Part shown: positions 1 through 7,200 of the stretch, one piece after another
How positions within the stretch are numbered: position 1 is the first letter of the stretch
Layout of the letters: every line of letters begins with the position of its first letter
DNA from: an uncultured Ignavibacteria bacterium
GTDB lineage: Bacteria > Bacteroidota > Ignavibacteria > Ignavibacteriales > Melioribacteraceae
Length of the DNA stretch: 7,299 bases
Direction: 5' to 3'
Assembly: GCA_937930275.1 (NCBI GenBank)
Contig: CALGLM010000514.1
Location: forward strand, 1 to 7,299
Program-made: the position numbers and the translations under genes
The notes under the pieces: generated by a model
The model's database searches: none
Told to the model about the DNA's origin: nothing
What the model saw: the letters and a program-made list of their open reading frames with translations, nothing else

Positions 1-1566
1 ATATCAATTCTATTATTGAATGACGAAAGCTATTTAAAAGATAATGGTAGTACGATAAGCTATATTAAAGAAAATAGCGAAAAGACATATTTTATATTTT
101 ACGGTATTGATAGAGACATTAATAATTACTCGGAAAAATTTATTAAAGCAGATACAATTTTCCCTGAATTAAATAAGCTACTTAAATTAAACATATATAA
201 TGATATTTTTATATTAGACTTAGCAATAAAGCCGAAAAAAAATGATTTTCTAAATGTATTTAAAGCTGCGGCAATAAAACATAACTCAATGATAACCGGT
301 ACACTGCTATTTAATGCGCACCAGAATAGAAAAGAAAGTAATTTTATCTATTCGCTGGGTACAAATTTACTAAATAGACTTGGGTATTTTAACATACGAG
401 CAAGAGTGGGAATAGGCGGCGCTGAAATTATTACACATCAAAATAATGAATATGCAATAGATTCTGTTGACTACCTTTTTTTGTTTATTCCTGAAGGGCA
501 GCTAAATAATGGGGTACTGTTTGACGAAATATTCCCTTATTATTTAGTAAAATCTATGGTAGTTGACGCATTTTTCTTTTCTAATAATTTATCCGGTGTA
601 AAAACAATATTGTTAACAAAAATTTCAGGGGTTGTTAATTATAATAGTATAGCGTATATTTATCCTCCTAAACTTCAGGAATTATTTATTGCTTATTGGA
701 ATAATAAGTTTGGGTATGATATTTCAAATCCCGATTATATAAAAATTCGTGAAATGTTTGACAATACAGATTTTATTAAAAAGATTAAACAAGATTTAAT
801 TTGTGATATCGGAGAAAATCCCGAAGTTGATGCATTAATAGTTACAATGAATAACGGAGAGATGCTAAAAGTTACGTTGAAAAAACTTTTGGAATCAGAT
901 TATTCTGGTATAAAAATTTATGTTTACAATAACGCAAGCACCGATTGCACTAAGTTATTACTTGATGAATTTTGTAATAAGCACAAAAATATTTATGTTA
1001 TAAATTCTCCGGTAAATATTGGAATACCTTCTGCACTTAATTGGTTGTTTTCGATTTCAAATTCTCCGGTTGTTTTACGAATTGATGATGATGTGGATAT
1101 AGAAAAGAATACAATTACTGACTTAATAAATTCACTAAAAATGACCCCTTATGCAGGAATTGCAAGTCCAAAAATTATTGCAATAAACTCAAGCGGAAGG
1201 AATGTTCAATATGCAGGAGTGTATGGTCTTTACCCAAAGCCTGAAGAAGATATTTTAAGCGATATTTATTTAACAAGAATTGCAGGCGGTCCCATATTGA
1301 TGTATAAACGAGACGTTATAAATAAAGTCGGTGGTTGGGATATACAATATTCGCCTTCGCAAATTGAAGATATTGAGCATGCATTTAGAGTGTTTTTTGC
1401 AGGTTACGATATTATTTATAACGGGAAAATTGTGACATATCATATGGATAAAGGGGAAGAGTATATTTCACTTACTAAAGTTGTTAGGGCAAGTAACTTA
1501 TTAAAGATATTTGGGGAAAGTTATGGATTTACGGGACAAGAATTTAATCGATTTGTTTATCAATAA
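1..1566 (+). CDS. Family 2 glycosyltransferase, 5'-partial, with a degenerate GT2-like N-terminal half
   Basis: Likely transfers a sugar from a nucleotide-sugar donor during surface glycan synthesis; donor and acceptor cannot be told. The frame is open to base 1 and 521 residues are visible, counted here from base 1. A TTG at 16 could be read as a start, but it has no Shine-Dalgarno sequence and the frame continues upstream, so the true start is probably outside the window. Residues about 274-490 form a GT-A domain: a VDALIVTMNN opening strand, NNASTD (310-315), the metal-binding acidic cluster IDDDVD (361-366), a GG acceptor-loop region near 429-446, the IEDIE motif (455-459) with the likely catalytic acid, and a closing TYH (479-481). 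Residues about 1-255 follow the same strand order but lack these acidic motifs. No transmembrane segment is evident, so it is probably cytoplasmic or peripheral. It ends in TAA, 206 bases before the efflux operon, and appears to be a separate unit. The GT2 call is firm; the double-domain reading is inference. Confidence 0.85.
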   Translation: MSILLLNDESYLKDNGSTISYIKENSEKTYFIFYGIDRDINNYSEKFIKADTIFPELNKLLKLNIYNDIFILDLAIKPKKNDFLNVFKAAAIKHNSMITGTLLFNAHQNRKESNFIYSLGTNLLNRLGYFNIRARVGIGGAEIITHQNNEYAIDSVDYLFLFIPEGQLNNGVLFDEIFPYYLVKSMVVDAFFFSNNLSGVKTILLTKISGVVNYNSIAYIYPPKLQELFIAYWNNKFGYDISNPDYIKIREMFDNTDFIKKIKQDLICDIGENPEVDALIVTMNNGEMLKVTLKKLLESDYSGIKIYVYNNASTDCTKLLLDEFCNKHKNIYVINSPVNIGIPSALNWLFSISNSPVVLRIDDDVDIEKNTITDLINSLKMTPYAGIASPKIIAINSSGRNVQYAGVYGLYPKPEEDILSDIYLTRIAGGPILMYKRDVINKVGGWDIQYSPSQIEDIEHAFRVFFAGYDIIYNGKIVTYHMDKGEEYISLTKVVRASNLLKIFGESYGFTGQEFNRFVYQ

Positions 1567-1583
1567 GTAGTAAAAGGAAAAGA

Positions 1584-1601
1584 CTTAACAATTTCTTAAC
1601 A
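1584..1601. repeat. Tandem direct repeat CTTAACA x2, 11-base period
   Basis: Two perfect CTTAACA copies start at 1584 and 1595, one helical turn apart, separated by ATTT. They lie just after the glycosyltransferase stop and about 40 bases upstream of the -33 element of the efflux promoter. Direct repeats with this period are typical of sites for OmpR/PhoB-type response regulators, which bind head-to-tail. In such AT-rich DNA a chance match is possible, so the regulatory role is only a suggestion. Confidence 0.35.
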
Positions 1602-1642
1602 TTAGATGATTAATAAAATTAAAATATACACGTCTAATTCCC

Positions 1643-1672
1643 TTGAAAATGAATTTATATTGATTATTTTTG
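1643..1672 (+). promoter_or_regulatory. Predicted Bacteroidota-type promoter of the efflux operon
   Basis: A -33 element TTG at 1643-1645 is followed by exactly 19 bases and a -7 element TATTTTTG at 1665-1672, a full match to TAnnTTTG. This is the known consensus for the primary sigma factor of Bacteroides and Flavobacterium. Transcription would start near 1678-1682, giving a leader of roughly 90-95 bases before the TTG start at 1773. It is the only full match to this consensus that I found in the intergenic region. Confidence 0.65.
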
Positions 1673-1683
1673 GTTATCAAAAA

Positions 1684-1703
1684 AAATGACTGTCCGGTCA
1701 TTT
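1684..1703. promoter_or_regulatory. Imperfect 20-base dyad, probable TetR-family operator
   Basis: The arms AAATGAC (1684-1690) and GTCATTT (1697-1703) are perfect reverse complements flanking TGTCCG. Overall 8 of 10 symmetric pairs match. The TGAC...CCGGTCA arrangement resembles operators of TetR-family repressors that control efflux pumps (recalled family knowledge, not searched). The dyad begins a few bases after the predicted transcription start, where a bound repressor would block initiation or escape. No tetR gene is present in the window. A transcript hairpin is the alternative, but no T-run follows, so a terminator is unlikely. Confidence 0.55.
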
Positions 1704-1714
1704 ATAGAACCATG

Positions 1715-1732
1715 TAGTCGCTTTTGCGTCTA
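1715..1732 (+). other. Small inverted repeat in the operon leader
   Basis: TAGTCGC (1715-1721) and GCGTCTA (1726-1732) pair around a TTTT loop with a single T-T mismatch. The resulting short hairpin would sit about 30 bases before the ribosome-binding site in the 5' leader. No U-tract follows, so it is not an intrinsic terminator. It might stabilise the leader or be a chance structure. Confidence 0.3.
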
Positions 1733-1760
1733 AATCGAAATTAAAAGAAATTAATAAATA

Positions 1761-1766
1761 ACGGAG
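1761..1766 (+). promoter_or_regulatory. Ribosome-binding site ACGGAG that supports a TTG start
   Basis: GGAG at 1763-1766 lies six bases before TTG at 1773. An in-frame TAA at 1755-1757 leaves no ATG, GTG or other TTG between that stop and 1773, and starting at the next internal ATG would remove the signal peptide. The TTG is therefore the supported start. The same ACGGAG hexamer recurs at 3210-3215, eleven bases before the ATG of the adaptor gene. Confidence 0.7.
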
Positions 1767-1772
1767 CATAGA

Positions 1773-3200
1773 TTGAAAGAAAAAATATTCATAACCCTTT
1801 TACTTATAGTCGGTTTAGGTTTTTCGGCTAATGCTCAGCAAAGGGTTTTAACTTTAGAAGAAACAATAAATATGGCAATTGATAATAATCGAGATATTGT
1901 AATTGCCAAAATGAATGTTGAAAAAGCATCGGCTGCGGTAGATGAAGCTTTTGGATATGCACTTCCTAAGGTTGATTTATCGGGATATTATAATAGGTTT
2001 GTTACTAAACCCAAAACTCCTTTTCCTGATTTTGAGGCAATGCTAACAAATGCTACTTATGCCCTTCTATTTGATGAAAATGTAATACCGCGTGATGATA
2101 ACAAATATAAACCAATGACAAATAAACTTCAATCTTTTGCCCAAACACATAATTGGGAAGCAAAAGTTGAAGTGACTCAAATTTTATTCAGCTCGGCAGT
2201 TTTTAGAGGAATTGGTGCATCAAAAATTTATTTGGATTTAGCCAAAGAACAGTTATACGGAACGGCTTCTACATTAACTTTGAATGTAAAAAAAGCTTTT
2301 TACGGAGTGTTACTTTCTCAAAAAATGCTTGAAATTGTTGAGGCAAGTTTAAAGAATGCCGAAGAAAATTTAGCAAATGTTAAATCAATGCATAAACAAG
2401 GATTTGCGAGTGATTTTGAAGCCATGCAAGTTGAAGTTCAAGTAGAAAATATAAGACCTCAAGTATTTGAGATAAAAAATAGTCTGCAAAATGCAAAAAA
2501 TGGTTTAAAATTATTGCTTGGTTTACCGCAGGATTCGGATATTGACGTAAAAGGGGACTTTGAATACGATAAAACGTATCTACCGGATGAAGAGACTACG
2601 ATTGAATTAGCGATGCAAAATAATTATGATTTACAAACTATGGATTTAAAAATGCGGGTTGATGATGAATTTATAGCGTTAGATAGATCCGAATATTATC
2701 CTACATTAGCTGCATTCGGAAATTATACTTATTCGGGCACCGGAGATCAATTTCCGACTCAAAACTATTCGTCAACAGCTGTAGGTTTAAGTTTAAGTAT
2801 TAATCTTTTTACAGGATTGCAAACAAATAAGCGTGTTGAACAAAGTGAAATTGCATTAAATCAAACAAAAGAACAAATAAAGCAATACAAAGACTATTTA
2901 ACTACTCAGGTTAAGGGAAAAATATTAGATTTAATTAAAGTTAACTCGCAATATTCTGCCCAAGAAAGAAATGTTGAGTTAGCTCAAAAAGCTTATGATT
3001 TGGCTACAGTAAGGTTTAAAGAAAGCAGTGGTACACAATTAGAAATTAAAAATGCCGATGTTGAATTAAGGACTGCAAAAACGAATAAAATTAAAACTAT
3101 CTACGATTTTATTATTGCAAAATCGGAATTAGAACAGTTAACAGGAAAGCTTGATGACTTTGTTAAAACCAAGCTTGATAATATTGCAGCCAAATATTAA
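1773..3200 (+). CDS. TolC-family outer-membrane efflux channel
   Basis: This 475-residue protein is the outer-membrane exit duct of a tripartite pump. It would form a trimeric beta-barrel with a long periplasmic alpha-helical tunnel that meets the adaptor. A Sec signal peptide spans residues 1-21 (charged MKEK, hydrophobic ITLLLIVGLGF, then SANA), with cleavage before QQ. The mature protein opens with LTLEETINMAIDNNRDI, the usual start of an OEP repeat. It is built from two OEP repeats, about residues 27-250 and 275-470, each rich in long amphipathic helices (for example 174-245 and 355-460). The strand-forming GNYTYSG and VGLSLSINLF segments lie around 316-347. Length is normal for the family and the frame is intact. 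The start is TTG, supported by ACGGAG six bases upstream. It is the first gene of the operon, 26 bases before the adaptor, and is probably controlled by the promoter and dyad at 1643-1703. Family assignment is firm; the substrate is unknown. Confidence 0.93.
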   Translation: MKEKIFITLLLIVGLGFSANAQQRVLTLEETINMAIDNNRDIVIAKMNVEKASAAVDEAFGYALPKVDLSGYYNRFVTKPKTPFPDFEAMLTNATYALLFDENVIPRDDNKYKPMTNKLQSFAQTHNWEAKVEVTQILFSSAVFRGIGASKIYLDLAKEQLYGTASTLTLNVKKAFYGVLLSQKMLEIVEASLKNAEENLANVKSMHKQGFASDFEAMQVEVQVENIRPQVFEIKNSLQNAKNGLKLLLGLPQDSDIDVKGDFEYDKTYLPDEETTIELAMQNNYDLQTMDLKMRVDDEFIALDRSEYYPTLAAFGNYTYSGTGDQFPTQNYSSTAVGLSLSINLFTGLQTNKRVEQSEIALNQTKEQIKQYKDYLTTQVKGKILDLIKVNSQYSAQERNVELAQKAYDLATVRFKESSGTQLEIKNADVELRTAKTNKIKTIYDFIIAKSELEQLTGKLDDFVKTKLDNIAAKY

Positions 3201-3226
3201 AGAAATTAAACGGAGAAATAAATTAT

Positions 3227-4267
3227 ATGACACTTGTAAATAAGAAAAGTTTATTAATAGGTTTTGCATTAATTACACTTTTAGTAAATGCATGCGGCGG
3301 AGATAATGCCGAAAAAAATAAAACAATGGCTCAATTACAAAATGAAGAAGGAATACCGGTAAAAGTAAGAGTGATTGAACCGACAAATTTTAATAGGTAT
3401 TTAAGTTTTTATTCAACTTTAGCCGGATATAAAGAATCGATTCAAGGGGCTATGGTAGGTGATAGAGTTGAAAAAATATTAGTTAACGTGGGTAGTTATG
3501 TAAAAGAAAATCAGGTTGTTATGACTTTTCCTACAGATAACCCAAGTTTACAATATGAACAGGCTAAAGCTGCATTTGATAATACGGAAAAAACATATTT
3601 AAGAACTAAAGCGTTATATGAAGCCGGAGAAACTTCACAATCTAATTTTGAAGCTATAGAAACTAAATATAAAGTTGATAAACGGAATATTAAGGCAATG
3701 GAACAAGCTTTATTTGTTCAATCTCCCATAAGCGGAAAAATTGTTGAAATTTTTATAAAAGAAGGTACAAGCGTAAAATCAGAAACACCGTTATTTAAGG
3801 TAGCTCAAATAGAAAGATTGAGAGCCAAATTTTATGCAAACGAAGAAGAAGTTAGGAACTTAAAAGTTGGTATGACCGCCGAAATTGAGTATTTGGGTAA
3901 AACATACATCGGAAAAATTAATGAAATTGCAATGGCAATGGATACTTATAGAAAAGGATTTTCGGTTGAAGCATTGTTTGATAACGGAAAGCAAGAGTTA
4001 ACAAGCGGTTTGACGGTTGATATAAAAATTAAAACGTATTCCAAACCAAATACGATAATTGTACCCCGAAATATAATACAAAACGAGAACGGTAAGTTTT
4101 TTGTATATGTTGTAAACGGAGAAAAAGCCGAAAAGAAATATATTACGACAGGTGAAGAAGAAGGAATAAATACCGAAGTATTAAGCGGACTTCAAAAAGG
4201 GGATAATTTAGTTATTGAAGGCGGTTCGAAGTTAGAATCGGGCAAAAAAATTAAAATAATTAAATAG
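3227..4267 (+). CDS. RND-type periplasmic adaptor (membrane fusion) lipoprotein, HlyD/MexA type
   Basis: This 346-residue adaptor would bridge the RND permease and the TolC-type channel. The N-terminus has KK, a hydrophobic stretch (residues 9-20) and a lipobox VNAC with the lipidated Cys at 23, so it is predicted to be a lipoprotein anchored in a membrane facing the periplasm. Domains in order are: first lipoyl half (about 72-104); alpha-hairpin (about 106-162); second lipoyl half (about 163-193, containing SPISGKIVEIFIKEGTSV); beta-barrel (about 195-270, with LKVGMTAEIEY); and membrane-proximal domain (about 273-346, with IIVPRNII and LSGLQKGDNLVIEG). The hairpin tip carries R126-x3-L130-x6-S137, an exact fit to the RxxxLxxxxxxS motif known to contact TolC tips. 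The hairpin is short, as is common in adaptors paired with RND permeases. ACGGAG lies 11 bases before the ATG. The stop TAG at 4265-4267 overlaps the AGGAA likely used by the permease gene, suggesting translational coupling. Confidence 0.93.
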   Translation: MTLVNKKSLLIGFALITLLVNACGGDNAEKNKTMAQLQNEEGIPVKVRVIEPTNFNRYLSFYSTLAGYKESIQGAMVGDRVEKILVNVGSYVKENQVVMTFPTDNPSLQYEQAKAAFDNTEKTYLRTKALYEAGETSQSNFEAIETKYKVDKRNIKAMEQALFVQSPISGKIVEIFIKEGTSVKSETPLFKVAQIERLRAKFYANEEEVRNLKVGMTAEIEYLGKTYIGKINEIAMAMDTYRKGFSVEALFDNGKQELTSGLTVDIKIKTYSKPNTIIVPRNIIQNENGKFFVYVVNGEKAEKKYITTGEEEGINTEVLSGLQKGDNLVIEGGSKLESGKKIKIIK

Positions 4268-4279
4268 GAAAATTTTTAT

Positions 4280-7200
4280 ATGTCTTTAGCAAGAATATCA
4301 ATAAATCGTCCTATTATGACTACAATGGGACTTTTAGTATTTCTTTTGTTTGGTGCAATTGCATATTTTACTCTTAACTTGAACTTGCAGCCTGATGTTG
4401 AAATACCATACGTAACAATACAAACAATATATCCGGGTGCAGGTCCTAAAGAAATTGAAACTTTAATAAGCAAAAAAATAGAAGATGCTGTATCAACAGT
4501 AAGTAAAATTGAAAGAGTAGAGTCCTATTCATTAGACGGTGCCTCAATTGTAATTATTGAGTTTAAAATGGGTAAAGACCCCGATATTGCAAATCAGGAA
4601 GTTAAAGATAAAGTTGACGAAATAATTAACGATTTACCGACTGATGCAGAAAAACCGATTGTTCAGAAAGTGGATTTGAAAGCTTTTCCGATTATTGACG
4701 TAATTTTAACAGGGAATATGGACCCACGCGAATTATACGACATTGCAGATAAAACTTTAAAAGATAGGTTTTCGCAAGTTGAAGGTGTTGCAAAAGTAAA
4801 TATATCCGGCGGTCAGGAAAGAGAGATTAGAGTTGTTGTAGATAATAAAGTGGCTTTTGAAAATTCAATTTCAATGCCTCAGTTAATTCAAATTTTAGCA
4901 GCTCAAAACTTAAATATACCCGGTGGATATTTTAATATTTCAAATCAAGAATTTACGGTTAGAGTACTCGGAGAGTTTCAGGATTTAGAAACAATAAACG
5001 AACTTCAAGTGCCGACATTTTTTGGTCCTAAAAAACTTAAACAATTTGCCGAAGTTAAAGACGGCGGTAAAGATATAAGAAGAAGAGCAGTTTACTATAA
5101 TGTTAAAGGTAACTTTAAAAATGAAAACGTAATTAAGCTTGGTATAGTAAAAAGTTCTGACGGTAATATTGTTAAAGTTGCAGACGGAATTAAAGAAGCA
5201 ATTCCTGAGATTAAAACAACTCTGCCAAAAGGGACTAATATTGAAATTATTAATGACGAATCTGTATTTGTCCGCTCAAGTGTTGATGATACAATGAGTA
5301 ACGTAATGTTAGGCGTATTATTTACAAGTATTGTTTTATTAATATTTTTAGGTAATATACGTTCTACCATTATTGTTGCGTTATCAATGCCAATATCTAT
5401 TATTTCAACATTTATGTTATTACAGATGTTTGATTTATCTTTAAACATGATGACTTTAATGGGGTTATCTGTTTCGGTAGGTGTGCTTGTAGCAAACTCG
5501 GTTGTTGTGTTGGAAAATATTTTTAGACATAAGGATATGGGGCTAAGCACAAAAGAAGCATCTGATATAGGTACAAGTGAAGTTACGGTTGCTGTATTGG
5601 CAAGTACTTTAACAAACTTAGTAGTGTTTTTGCCGTTAGCAAATATGTCATCTATAGTAGGACAATTTTTACGTGAATTAGCATTGGCTGCTACATTTGC
5701 AACTATATTTTCATTAATTATTTCTTTTACTTTAACTCCAATGTTATCGGCATTATTAATTCCCGATAAAATGACTCAGGGTAAACTTGCAGCCAAGCTG
5801 GATAAGATTTTTAAATCATGGGACGAAGCTTATAGAAAAACATTAAGAGTTTCATTGAAAAGCAAAAAAAGAAGTGTTGCAATTATTGTTTTTGCGTTCT
5901 TCCTATTTATTGCATCGGCAGTATTTTTCGGCAGTCATTTAGGTGTAGAATTTATTCCGACACTTGATGACGGTAAGATTAAAATTGAAGTTGAATTACC
6001 AGAAGGGTATAATCTTGATAAGACTGCATCGGTAATGTCAAATATAGAAAGTATAATTAAAGAAACGCCCGAAGTAAAACACATGGTTACCGAGTTAGGT
6101 AAAATAGGAGATTTGAATACGGGTACAAATATGGCTCGTATGGATGTTCAATTAGTTGATGCAAAAGATAGAAATGTTCATATTAGTAAAATTATTTCTA
6201 AATTTGTGAAAGACTTGGCATTCATTCCCGATGCAAAAATTATGGTTGATTATGCAAACACCGGCGGTGACGGAGGTGCTCCTATTCAGTTTTATTTAAT
6301 GGGACAAGATGTTAATAAGTTGGAAGAAATAAAAAATGATTTAATTAAAAATATTAAAGACGTTCCCGGATTAAATAACTTAGATCAAAGCAGTAGAGCC
6401 GGAAAACCTGAAATAACTGTTTATCCGGATAGGAATAAACTTGCAGATGCCGGAATTACTATACAAGAATTAGCCGTTTCGGTACGTGCGGCAATTGAAG
6501 GAATTGAATCGTCAAAGTATCGTTTGCACGGTGACGAATACGATATTACCGTAACTTTTACCGATGAATCGGTTAACAGTAAAGATAAGGTCGCAAATAT
6601 AACGATAGTTTCAAGTCAAACCGGAAATGCTTACCGTTTATCTGAATTGGCAGATGTTAAATATACCAACGGTTTTACAAAAATTATTCATAGAGATAAA
6701 TATACAACTATTTCTTTTACCGGTTCACCGGCAGAAGGATATCCGTTGGGAGACGTAACCGGTGAGTTGCAGAAACGTTTTGATAAATTAGATTTACCGG
6801 CAGGATACAGAATTGCTTGGGGCGGAAACGTTAAAATGATGAATGAAATGGTTGCCGATATGTTGTTTGCATTCGGTCTTGCAATTATTTTAACTTATAT
6901 GCTTTTAGCTGCAATGCTTGAAAGTTTTATACAGCCTATTTACATTTTAGTAACTATACCGCTTGCAATGATTGGTGTGTTTTTATTTATGTATATATCA
7001 AACACCGCTTTTGGTATTACTGCCTTAATGGGCGTAATAATGTTAATAGGTATAGTAGTAAATAACGCCATATTAATGCTGGACTATACTAACCAATTAT
7101 TAAGAGAAAAAGGAATGCACGCAAGAGAAGCTTTAGTTGAAGCATGTCCGACAAAACTAAAACCGATATTAATGAGTACACTTGCAATTATTTTAGGTAT

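Noticed and set aside
16..18. TTG as the true start of the glycosyltransferase
   Set aside because: There is no Shine-Dalgarno sequence before it and the same frame stays open to base 1 with a plausible hydrophobic first strand (ISILLL). The gene more likely starts upstream of the window.
1684..1703. Dyad as an intrinsic terminator for the glycosyltransferase gene
   Set aside because: It is followed by ATAGAACC rather than a T-run, and it lies downstream of a good promoter for the next operon. An operator fits better. No clear intrinsic terminator was found after base 1566.
4276..4473. 65-codon open frame on the - strand
   Set aside because: It lies wholly antisense to the start of the RND permease gene, shows no family resemblance, and has no promoter or ribosome-binding site that I can see. 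It is a shadow frame.
5095..5550. 151-codon open frame on the - strand
   Set aside because: It is antisense to the permease TM2-TM4 region. Its Ile/Thr/Ser-rich low-complexity translation is what the complement of hydrophobic membrane codons gives, so it is not a gene.
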